64,000 nucleotides of DNA from Amoebophrya sp. A120 (lineage: Eukaryota > Sar > Dinophyceae > Syndiniales > Amoebophryaceae), in assembly GCA_905178155.1 (NCBI GenBank), contig CAJINV010000013.1:1864281-1928280 (forward strand), read 5' to 3'. The notes below the pieces were generated by a model that did no database searches, was not told where the DNA came from, and saw only the letters and a program-made list of their open reading frames with translations. The position numbers were made by a program, and so were the translations under genes. Each line of letters begins with the position of its first letter. The first letter of the stretch is position 1. Positions 14,027 to 24,800 of the stretch are shown one piece after another.

Positions 14027-14433
14027 ATGATGGCGGCTGCGGGATCTCCATGTAAAGATAGTTCGGCCCCGGTTCGCAGCTCGCTAGCCTTGCGACAAGT
14101 TTTCCGAAAAGACGTTCATCCAACGCAGCGGACGGCAGCCTCGAGAACTACTACAAACGAAGACGCGACTTCTACAGTCCAGGACCAAACCGTGGCCCGT
14201 GGGGTATAGAGATTTTTTTGCAAAGCAGAAGAAGGATATTGATGTTGTGTTTCTCTTTTTTCTTTTCGTTTGTTGCTGCCACTTCTGGAGTTGCTCAGAT
14301 TGGCAAGTAGTCTATCGCGGTTTACATGTTCAACATTACAACATTAGGTTATGGTTGCATGTCTATACTCTTTTGGCTTCGTCAGAAAAAATAAAAAGCA
14401 AAACCACACACACACAGCAGTCCGAGCTGCATC

Positions 14434-15758
14434 GTGAGCAAGTTGGTGCATCTACGGACAAGAGTATCCGCCCCCCCCCCCACCCACCCCCATCCACCGA
14501 CGGGTCGCGCTGTAGTGCTGAGCCCCGTTCCGTCACGCAGACCCGGGAGGAACGTGAACTATCGCCGTAAAATTACCAACGGGCGCAATAATCACTGTAC
14601 CGACAACTGTCTCCGTCTAACCGCTTTGGCTGGAGCTTTTGACAACGCCGCAGACTTCCCCGCTGTTGGTGTACTCGCTGTGAAGGAGCGAGAAAATAAT
14701 CAGCGGCACTTCCGCGGGGTGTCCGACGCTGTTGATCCGGCAACATCAACTTCGGAGTTACAAGCTGTTTCCCACGACGGCGAACAGCACGAGTTTGCTG
14801 ACGAGCAGACCGAGGGGAACTCGAATGCCGCCCCGAAAGATGGTTCCGGGTCACCTTCGCCACCGCGACAGCTGGCCCCACAATCTGGAGAAAGTATGTC
14901 AGCTACACCAACAACACTGTCGACTTTGGCGCAGCGTTTCCGCGAGCTGGATTCCAACGGTGATCACATTCTGTCAACCGCAGACGCGGACGTGACTGAA
15001 CATGACCTGCAGAGTCTGCGCGCTGCGGCGAGTAGTGCCGGTTTACCAGCAGTGAGCACCTCTGGGACCTCCGAGGACCACGATAAGCTGGCGTCTGATG
15101 CGGAAAAGGTACTCTTCTCTCAGCCACAGAATTCCATCATGAAGTTTCGCGCGCCCGAATATGTAGAAACGAATACCTCCAGGAGAGCGAATTATTCATA
15201 TGTAAGCAAGAATAAGAAGCTCGTAACTAAAAGAACTTCGCTCACCGACAGGCCAAGGGCATTTCTTTCGGCGAGTTTGTGGACGGCTGCACGGTGGCTC
15301 TCGCCGCGGCGGAGTCGAAGGAGGAAGATGCGAAAGCGCATGCGAACCCGGCAGGGGCAACATCCGCCTCGTCCCCCGCAGAAGGAATGAAGGAATCCGT
15401 GGACGGCGAGAACAGGCCACGCGAGCAGGTGCTGCACCAATCGCAATCCGCATCGCTTCTCCAGGTGAGAAAAGATAAAGAAGCGATGTCGGTCTTTGGT
15501 TTGACCACAATGTGCTGCGATGTATCAATGGGGAATAACATTAGTAGTTGCGGAAGCCCGAGGAGTTCCGTCAGTGGCAGCACAATGACTTCAAGGAGTT
15601 CACTAAGCATACCCACAGCGATGTCAACGTCCCGTAAAGCTGCAAGCTCGAAAGCTGGTGCCTCGCTTCCTCCTACCGCGGAGCAGAAAGCTCTTCCTCC
15701 TTCGGAGCAGAAACCACGGGAACGGGATTGGTGGGATAGTTTTATCGACCGCGGATAG
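14434..15758 (+). CDS. EF-hand-like hypothetical protein (start unresolved)
   Basis: Exon 14434-15201 joins 15252-15758 across a 50-bp GT-AG intron (15202-15251) in phase 0. The first exon encodes FRELDSNGDHILSTADADVT, whose DSNGDHILSTAD segment fits a degenerate EF-hand loop (acidic or Asn at loop positions 1, 3, 5 and 12). Just after the intron comes AKGISFGEFVDGCTVAL, the second half of another degenerate EF-hand, so a pair of calcium-binding-like motifs is likely. The flanks are Ser/Ala/Pro-rich and look disordered; the C-terminus is KPRERDWWDSFIDRG. The frame is open from 14395 but its first in-frame ATG is at 14896. A 5' exon from the ATG at 14027 to 14203 (donor GTATAG, phase 0), joined to an acceptor at 14703, is possible. 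A poly-C run at 14470-14495 is inside the open frame and would lie in that intron. No family was recognised beyond the EF-hand likeness. Confidence 0.5.
14470..14495. repeat. Low-complexity C-rich run
   Basis: A run of about a dozen C followed by CCCACC-type repeats. It encodes Pro/His-rich sequence if translated in the frame of the downstream EF-hand-like gene, but may equally be intronic. Confidence 0.8.
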
Positions 15759-16841
15759 AAGACTTCGTTTCTTCTTGTTCAGCTTCAACTTCATCCTCTT
15801 TTCACGACAATGCTCGTGTAATGTGGACGAGCAGCAGCAGCTTCCCACGCATGCGATAATGAGACTGAGAGGTCGTAGGAGGGAACTCTAACGCGACAAC
15901 GCCGAAAAGAACACATGACTCAGAGCAATTCTTTTGCTTCTTGTTCCCAGACTTGAACTTGTACATTTTAGTTTATTTCATCCAATCATCAACCCGAAGC
16001 CGTGGTGATAGACGAACAGTGCTCCCAGTGAAAATGTGGATCAGCGATAAAAAAGGCTGCGCTTGTGAAGTTGAGCACCGCGGTGAATGAAGGTATTAAA
16101 AACTATTCAGTTATCACAGTTTCTCGAAGATGTGTACTTAGCATCAGGAAGATAGTCGTCATGAACTACTCAGTGATTTTCTCTACTGGATGCAGCCCCC
16201 CAGCTGCTGCAGCTGCAGACGTGATTGGATATGTTTCAAACAGAGCAACAGGAGCTTGAACTTGTAGTTTGAGAAGCCTCCTTATGTCAAGAATCATGGA
16301 CAGCTACAGGTACAGACTTTGAATTATTTCAGCAAAAGGATTGTTTTATCTTCGTGATACGCAAAATAAAGTCAGTTTCACTTTCACGCACGAACCGGTC
16401 GTGGATGAAAATCATGCAGTTTGATGCAGTTGCTCTGAGAGACAGGAAAAATTTGAAGTTTCGAATTTCAGAGTTAGAGTTTTATCTGTAAGAGCAGCAC
16501 CGTTGGAAATAGTGCAACCAAGTAAAGCTATTGGGGTTCATCTTTTCTTCGCTGGTGTTGGTGTCGCGGTGTTAGTTGGCGTGGTTCTTTTTGTGTTGGT
16601 TTTCTCGTGTTTCTGTTTGCATCCAGTTCTTTGCACCGGTAATTTTGGCCGAGGAAAAACGATCTTATCTAATAGAATAGAATTAGAAATCTGAGACTGA
16701 GGTCTCCCCTGATCGTTCGTGGCATCCATCTCGATCTCCCGCTGCAATTTATATCAACATTTTCTTTTCAAACTCAAATCAATATGGATCACGCGCGCTT
16801 GGGATCCTTTTGATGTGAAGGTGACAAAAGTCATATAGCTT
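15759..16841. other. Intergenic, no supported gene
   Basis: About 1.1 kb, AT-rich. A frame at 16503-16694 contains a strongly hydrophobic stretch (HLFFAGVGVAVLVGVVLFVL) that would suit the membrane anchor of the downstream type II glycosyltransferase, but it has no in-frame ATG and I could not place a convincing intron linking the two. Confidence 0.45.
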
Positions 16842-18092
16842 ATGTTTGCTTCAACTAGTGCCTCTGCCTGCGTCCATGTGGTTGTAATTATTGCTTGCAC
16901 TCGACAGGGACACCCACTTTCTACAGATTTTACTCTTGCTGAAAGAAATATTCCTCCGGAAGAAAACATGTTCAACGGAACGAACATCCTCGTCATGATA
17001 AAGGCCGCACAGGTCCTGGAACACCGTGTGCGCGAGAGCGCAGACACTTGGATGCAAGATTTCGTGTTGGAGGATGCTGGCATGGCTGGGACACCTGTAA
17101 AAATGGAGGAGCACGGTGTCCACTCCGCGGCTGCCGGAGTATCAACTGCGTCACCATTTTCTTCTTCAAGCGTCGTCCTTTCCACCGACGAGCCGCTATT
17201 TTCCATCGAAGCCCCGCACGAGCAGCTGATCTCCCCAAGCTGGCCGAACGGCACCGAGCGGGTAATTCGGCGGTTCTGCCAACAGAACAGCCTGTGCTAC
17301 CGCTACCAAGTGGCGTGCTGGTCGCATCTCTGGAACTTCTTCGAGGTGATTCAGAAGTACTTTGTCACAATCATAGCACCGTCGTTCAACTGGCTTTTGG
17401 TAGTCGATGACGACACCTACGTTTTCCGTAAACCGCTGGAAGAAATGGTGGGGAAAATGGAGGGGAACTACGTTTCGTTGGCAGGAAGAAAACCAAGAAC
17501 AGCAACTACACCCTCCATTTCATCCGAAACAACCACTTTTCATCAAATCTACGCCGGGTCCCTCCAGGGCACGCGGACGCCGCTCGTGAAGCAAATCGCC
17601 TCTACAGCAGCGGGGGCGCTGTTTTCCAGAGACCTGCTGCTAGCGATTTTCGAGAAGTGGAAGGAGAAAGTCAACGGCGAGAAGCATCTTCACGAAGAAC
17701 AGATCCTGCACGTTTGCAGGGCGTACGGACAGGGGGACGACACGGCGATGGGTGGCTTGGCGTTGCAATTCGCAAATCTCACTGGGTTGCCAAATATGCA
17801 CCGGACCTGTCCTCCGGAGGGCAGAGAGAAAGAGTTGGTGAGGGAAAAGAGCCGCTACGAAGAAAACGGGGTGGAGCGCTTGAGTATAGATCGAAGCCTA
17901 TCCTTCGGTTGGGCTCCCGCCACTGCGCATTGCTGCTTGCGGACGCAAACGGTGAACCAGTTTTGGAAAGAAGCGGAACTTTTGGAGGCGGGACGGAGCA
18001 AGAATCGGAAGCACGGGGTCCTGGAGAAAGGGAAGAAGCTGAACTGTTGGCAGAAATGGAGGCAGTTTCAATCAAAGTACGGTTTGTTGTAA
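16842..18092 (+). CDS. GT31 / Fringe-like glycosyltransferase
   Basis: A single 416-residue exon from ATG 16842 to TAA. Residues ~46-72 (NILVMIKAAQVLEHRVRESA, then DTWMQD) match the first strand and helix of Fringe/C1GALT glycosyltransferases. WLLVVDDDTYVF carries the metal-binding DxD motif (D189-D191), which binds the UDP-sugar with Mn2+ in this family. YGQGDDTAMGG at ~296-306 matches the conserved late acidic motif. Cys residues and CPPEG near residue 325 fit the disulphide-rich C-terminal part. The likely role is adding Gal or GlcNAc to glycoproteins in the Golgi lumen; donor and acceptor cannot be read from sequence. No clear transmembrane anchor is present in this exon, so a 5' exon may be missing (hydrophobic frame at 16503-16694). 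The C-terminus is Lys/Trp-rich. Confidence 0.8.
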   Translation: MFASTSASACVHVVVIIACTRQGHPLSTDFTLAERNIPPEENMFNGTNILVMIKAAQVLEHRVRESADTWMQDFVLEDAGMAGTPVKMEEHGVHSAAAGVSTASPFSSSSVVLSTDEPLFSIEAPHEQLISPSWPNGTERVIRRFCQQNSLCYRYQVACWSHLWNFFEVIQKYFVTIIAPSFNWLLVVDDDTYVFRKPLEEMVGKMEGNYVSLAGRKPRTATTPSISSETTTFHQIYAGSLQGTRTPLVKQIASTAAGALFSRDLLLAIFEKWKEKVNGEKHLHEEQILHVCRAYGQGDDTAMGGLALQFANLTGLPNMHRTCPPEGREKELVREKSRYEENGVERLSIDRSLSFGWAPATAHCCLRTQTVNQFWKEAELLEAGRSKNRKHGVLEKGKKLNCWQKWRQFQSKYGLL

Positions 18093-18845
18093 AAACAGCA
18101 AATAAGAAATTTAGAGAGCTAAACATTCAAAGTTGATGTACTTCGGCGTCAATTTGTTACAGTGACGGGGTGCGAGAAAACAAGCGCGCCTGCTGCTGCC
18201 TGTATGATTTTTGTTGTGTCGTGTGTCTATGGTCGCACCGTACTACTTCAGTATCGAAATCGAATTGCTCGACGCAAAATAAAGATTTTGTAGAAGCCAA
18301 CATGTTCATCTTTCAGGTCACGTCATTGTTGTGCCTGAAGCATTCGCTTCGCTGCTCTTCGACATTGTCGAGGGCATTGATACGCTCTAATGATCGTCCT
18401 GCACTTTTCAGAATTTTGACGAGGCACAAGCAACTGGTAGCACGATTCGGTCACACTAGCAAAAATAACAAGACGTCGGTCCGAGCATTTTACGCGTCGT
18501 GCTTGAATGTTGAAGTCAATGGCAGTCGTGGAAAAGAGTTAGAGTTTGAACTGCCAGATCGGTCTGCGTGCAACAGCAAAAAACGTCCAAAGCCGTTTCG
18601 GTTCATCATATCGAGCATCGTATTCGTACAATTACCGTCGTGCAAACAAAGATTTTCATTTTTGCTATGAATGATGTCTGATTCTTGGAAGTCTTTTCGT
18701 CATCGTCCTCAACACATTTTCGTATCCATCGTACAGCGTCTCCTTATCGACAACGAACTACTCCCCGCCGAATATTTGTTTCTAAAACATTTTCAACGAC
18801 GTCGCTGTATCGCCCGTGAAGTTTCAATCTCTCAGCAAAGAAGCC
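18093..18845. other. Intergenic, no supported gene
   Basis: About 750 bp between the glycosyltransferase and the channel gene. A 166-residue open frame at 18170-18670 has no ATG start and no recognisable family; nothing else was seen. Confidence 0.5.
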
Positions 18846-21800
18846 ATGTCGCATGCAGACAAAGCGCCTCATTACAGCCCTTGGATCGGGCTCGATGGGG
18901 AAGATGGCAGAGACACTTCCGTGCTCGTCTTCCAGCCGGCGCTGCAGCCCGGAGGAGCGAACGTGCTCAACCGCGTCGCCGTTGGGAACGGCACGGTGCT
19001 GAGTCAGTATCAACTGTGTGTACTGGAGAGCAAAAAGACTGATGGGAACAAGGCGGGGAACAAGCAAGCAAGCTATCCCGAGCTGGTGAATCTGGTTCCG
19101 CACACGGTGTTGCAGAAGCCTCGTACTGGCGGTTCAAAAGGGAAAGCAGCCGGCTACAACAGCCAGGTTGCCCCACTATCAGCTGAAGCCGACAACATGT
19201 CATTAGGAGCAGGTACCAGCACGACTCCAACAACGACGTTGCTCTGTACACCAGCGCCCAGCCTCCCGACCCAGCAGCAGTCGCAGCGCGTCACGCATCA
19301 GCAGAACATGCAAAACTCAAAAACTCTCTATATCGTCAACCTTCCGACGGATGGCGACAAGAACAATCAGGTGAAGGTGAGACAAAAGTATGAGCACCAG
19401 AGCCCGATTGAGTTTGTCTGCTGCGGCGGCGACCGGATCTTCATCGCGTCCAAATTTCACCCGCACTTGATGCTGAACAATTCATCTTCCAGTACAAGTG
19501 AATCGAACGGGCGGGGGAGCACGAGCAGCACCGCTGCTGCTGCTGACGACGCGGAGGATTTGGACAAGAAAGATCCAGTCGCGCCGCCGGAGGTTCTGAT
19601 GCTGAACAAAGATACGGAGAGCGACGAGGAGGACCACCTGAACCCGGATGAGGAGCACAAACACGCCCTTTTCGACGCTTTGCACGCGGAAGAGGACCAC
19701 GGGATCACGTACATTGCCGTCACGGTTCTGAAAAGGAAACAACTCGAGGGTAGTTTGAACGCCGCGCATTTGGTTCTGAAGAATCTGAACAAAAGCTTGA
19801 CGTCCAATTTTCAGCAGCAAGACGGGGAAGAGGAAATAAACGGACCAAATGGTCGTGCCGTGAATCTGGCGGATTCAACAACTGTTGTAGACGGTGAAAA
19901 TTATGTCGGTTCAACATTCTATTACGAGGAGGAGAAAGACATGAAATTCTGGGCGAAGATCGAGGGGCAGTCGCTGAGTTGCTTCAGCTGCGATAACACC
20001 GGGGAACACTTGATTTCGGCCGACAACGGCAGCCACCATCACATTCGCGTGTGGGACCTGTTTTCAGCGGGAGGGACTGCAAGCGCGAAGCGAAGAAAAA
20101 GCAGGAAAAGCAAAGGAATGTCCAAGAACGACCTGATCAGCAACTTCACCCCTTTTCCGAACATAAAGCACGTTTTGGGCAATCAGCACCACGACCTGAT
20201 TCAGGCGTTGCAATTCTGCACGACTTCCAAAGAGAGATTCTTCTCCGCTGGAAAAGATAAAACGGTCTGCGCCTGGGTCGGCAACCGGTGTGTCCAGAAG
20301 TTGGAGAACGTGGGCGGGAATTTGGAAAATTCTTTACTGCTGATCGACAACCAGTTTCTCTTCCTGAACGCCAGCAACGGGGAGGAGGACGAGGAGGAAA
20401 ACTTGAATGTTTCTTCCTTCCTGAAAGTGTGGCATTCCGAGTCCCTGGAGCTGTTGAAGGAGCTGGAGCCGCCGTTGAGCGAAGTGGAAAATGCCGTCGA
20501 GAGTGGCGGAACTCATTATGTCAAGCCCACGCCGCTAGCGTCCGTCCCCAATGGGTTCGCCGTCACGAAAACGCACGTGGTTGCTGCGGGAGCTGTTGTT
20601 TCTGGTGGCAGCACGGCGTCTCCTCTGATGTCGTGGCAACGGGGGTTGCACATCGAAAACGGAGCAAATGGAGGTGCAACAGATCATACTGGAGTCGACA
20701 GTACTTTTACAACAACCTCTCACGGCGCGGCGCAACTCACTCCAGTCAGATACCTGGCGAAGCAAAACATTACAATTCCGGCAAGCAAGCAAGGACCCTC
20801 TTCGTCCGGTGCAACTACCAATGCGAAGAACACAGGGAACCTGACTTTAAACCGAAACAACAAACTTCTGATCTTCAATTACGGGCAAGACCCGAAGCAG
20901 AAATTCCTGCTTTCCGCCGGCGAGCAGGTGGCTCCGGACATCAACCCGAAGGATCGGAATGTCTTTCTCTGGAGCTACTTGGAAGAAAATCACCCGAGAC
21001 TAGAGGGGACTTTCCGGGCCGGCGGGTTGCAACAGCAACTGGTGAATCTCGCTCTTGGTGGGAAGGACAGCAACACGTCGCACAGCCAGCACTTGCACGG
21101 CGCTCCGCGGACGGTGATTTTCTGTGACATCGTTTCCGGGAGTTTCTGTCGCGAGTGGAAGAAACAGCGCGGTCCGCACCACGTCTTGACGCAGAACTCC
21201 ACCAAAAATCAAACCGCTGCGAAGATGTCGAAAAATGCAGCGGAACATCAAATCCAGTACGGCATCCGGTGCGTGACCAATCGGGGCGAAATTTCCGTTT
21301 TCTTCGGGCCGGATTTCCTCCGCAAGGACCAAGAGCACCACGCCGTCGATTTCGATTTTGCGGAGAACGCGAGCCACTGTCTCGTGCATTCCGTCTCCGC
21401 GGTGGGGGCGGCCGGGAACAACCTCGCAATGCTGGTCAGCGAGGACGGGAGTGACTTCAAAATGCTCATCGTCGACGGGTTCCTCGGGACGGTGCTCGCG
21501 ACAAGGGACGTAGAGTCGAGTTGTTGTTTGCTCACCTCCGCAGCGTCGGAACTGATTGTCGCGCCGGAACAAGGTTCAAAAGCGGGAGCGTCGACTAGCA
21601 GTAGTAGTTCTTCTTTGCAGGTCTACGGCTACAGCGGAACAATAGCAAATACTAGCAGCTCGTCTTCGCCATCACTATCGGAAAACGGCACGATTGCCAT
21701 TCCGGATGGTGCGAAGCAGATCCAGCAAATTGTCAAAATCGACGACAAAGAGTCGAAAACCTTCGAATTTTTAGAAGTCGAGGAACTCCCTCTAGGGGCG

Positions 21801-24800
21801 AACCCGCACGACAAGAACGCGGAAAAATTGAAGGTCAATTCTTTGGAATCCGTCTACCGCTTAGGGTACTCCGGGAAGAGGCAGCCGGCGAGTACTATTG
21901 TTTGCGCCGCGGAGAAGAAAATTTTCATCTACCGGAAGTTGCCCAGTTTAAGCGGGAATAAGGAGAAAGCCACGGCTCTGTACAGCAGCGGTAGCATGGA
22001 CAACTTGGAAGCGCCGCCACCGCCGCCGGACTTCAGTTCCGACACCCCGCTGTTGAAGGGGCCCCCGGCGTTCCCCTCGGTGCCGAAATCGCCGATGAGT
22101 GCGGCGACGCCGGACGTGAATGGTGGGGGTCCTGATGCGGTGAAAGTAAATCCGAATCCGTATGACCTGCTGGCAACCATGAGCATGTCGGGTGTGGACG
22201 AAACCGACTCCATCACCGCCGTCGCGGTGGGGAACCTGGACAGTCGAGGAGGCGTTTGGAATGTGTTTGCCGGGTTGTCATCAGGTAAGATCGCGATTTT
22301 CGAATTGAAAAGCGAGAATGACAGACGCACGGGGAGAACCTCCTTGCTCTACGGCGACGGCGGGAAGCAGGGGATTGCGCTGACTTTGACGGCGAAACTG
22401 CAGAAAATCGTTCCCAGCGCGGCAAGTGCAAATAAAACTTCGGGTGCTGGAAATGGAAATGAAATCACCACGCTCGAGTTCGACGAGACGACCCGTTTGC
22501 TGTGTGTTTCGACGAAATCCTTTGCTGGAATTCGGTTGTTGGATACAAGCGCCGGCGTTTACGTAAATTCCCTTGACGGGTTCTCGAACAGGACTGCGAA
22601 TGTCCTGAAGTCGAAAACTTCCGTGCGGCTGTTCCACGCGGGGAGAGGCGGAAGTGAAGAGGAGGACGAAAATCTCATCTTCGTGCGCAACAAGCAGAAT
22701 GGGGCGTTGATGGGCAAGTTCGACAGTTCTTCGGGTCACGAGAAGTCCGCAAAGATTTACTTTCTGCAGGCCTTTTATCTGGAACGAAAAGTAAACGGAA
22801 GAACGGGTCAAGAGTTGCAACATCCTTGGTTCTCTGAGAACCTGGTTCGTAACGCCCGCGACGCGTTTAAAAAGTTCAACGAATCGGCCAAAGACGAGAG
22901 ACCCGTCGAGGGGGAGGTCAGCAGCGGGGAGGAGATGGATTCCACGCTCGAAACGCAGGAACTGATCCTCTCCGCGGGCACCGACGGGAACGTGATCGTC
23001 TGGCGGGGCGAAACGGGGGAAATTCTCCGGAAGTACAGCGGGCACGCCAACGTGATCGGCGCGGTGCCCATCGATTTCGGGACCGGCAAGGGGTTCCAGT
23101 CCGCGGATGCGAAGTCGTTTTGGGTGCTCAGTCTGGCCAGTGAGGAGTTCGAGAACAAGGGAAACATGATGACAGGAGATGTAAGTGGTCCAGAAGGCAC
23201 TGCAAATGCCGCAAGTACTACTAGTCTCCCGCCCTCGTCCAAATACCTGCAAATCCGCGATGCGAACTACGCAAAGCACCCGAATTTGAACGCAAAAGTT
23301 GAAGCGTCGTCGATCAAGGATCTCCTGACGTCCAGAAGCTACCCGCTAGGCGAGAAGATCACGAGGGCAAGGACAATTTTGGTTGGAGGCGGGGGACAGC
23401 CGCAGCACCAGCAGAAATACAAACTCCAGCTCCTCTTCGAGGACAGAAACAAACTGGCCTTTGCCGCGGACATCTCCCAGCTCCTTCCCTCCTCCATGTG
23501 CCTCCCGCTCTGGTACACGGAGTGGCAAGCGCGGCGCGCGAGCCTGGCGGGCGGGAGCGGGGGCGCGGCAGGAGCTGCGAACGCGAGCAAAAGTGGGCAA
23601 CAACAGCAGCTGCAGCACCACCAGCACGCCGCGGGCGCAAACTACTTGTCTTCGCCAGTTGTGAAATTTGGCCCCGGGGCGGTGGCTCCGTCCGCAACGG
23701 CGAATTTATCTGTAGCGAAACTACGGAAGGAACTGATTCCACACCACATCGATTTTGCGAAAAACCTGTGCGGCGACTTCGCCCTCCTTTACTCCGCGTT
23801 GGACTTCGACCGGCTGCACGCGGAACGGTTTGCAATAGAAAATTTTTCCGGCAAAACTACGAACAAGAAGCAAAGCCTCTCGTTATCCCCGTTGATGCCT
23901 TTCGAGATCTCGATCGACCGCGAGGGCGACGCGGGCGTGTACACCACGTCCCAGACGGGCAAGACCAACTACCTCGCGGAGAGCGACGCGTACACGACGC
24001 TGCTGTCCCTCGTGCTATCCCAGGACAAGCTGCACAGCAGGGAGCGCGCGGCCTCGAACGTGTTGAAGCACGTAGTGGAGGCGGTGAAGGAGAGAGGAAC
24101 AGCTCCAGCGGCAAACTCCACAAATCCGAAGATTTACGGCACTTTTCAGGACGACAAATTCGTCCACATTTTGTCCGCGTGCGTGAAAAAGTACCCGGAC
24201 GCGGTGTCGCAGTTCCTGAAGCAGATCCCGATGCTGGAAACAAACCAGAAGATCGCGTTGCAGGACTGCGTGTCCCCCTACTTCCCCTTCCGCCAGCCCC
24301 CCATGGGAAAGGAGGACCCGATCGGCGCCTTTGAGGTGGCCGGGTCCGACTCCTGCTTCGGCTTCAGGGTGTGGCAGAACTTCATTGACCAGAAGATCCG
24401 GATAACCAACCTGATGGACAGCGAGAAGCTGATTTTTGGCGGAACCGGAGGGGTCTTGATAGGATACTTGAAATGGTTCTTCCAGGGCCCCCGGGAAGCG
24501 GCGTATGGTGCAGTGTCCGACCACGGGGGAAGTAAGGTAAATAGAGCAGGAGGTCGTGATAGTAGCGCAATAAAAGAACAACAACAAGTCGTGGACGGCG
24601 TCGTCGACAAAAACAATACAGGCGGTGGTTCTCTCGCGATGTACCAGCAGTTACTAGAGCAGAGCGCGCAAGATTCCACCGTGCCGAAAGCAGATAGGGA
24701 AGTTGGCCCGTTGCATCCCACCGGAGAGTCAGAATACTACCTAGCGCAGGCGTTCGTGATGCCCTACCCCGGGTTCGCGCAGGTGTTTTCGAACGACGAA

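Noticed and set aside
20288-21127. 279-residue alternative + frame inside the channel gene (also 23498-24334 and 25145-26092)
   Set aside because: Out-of-frame shadows of the long channel frame, rich in Arg/Gly/Pro with no domain.
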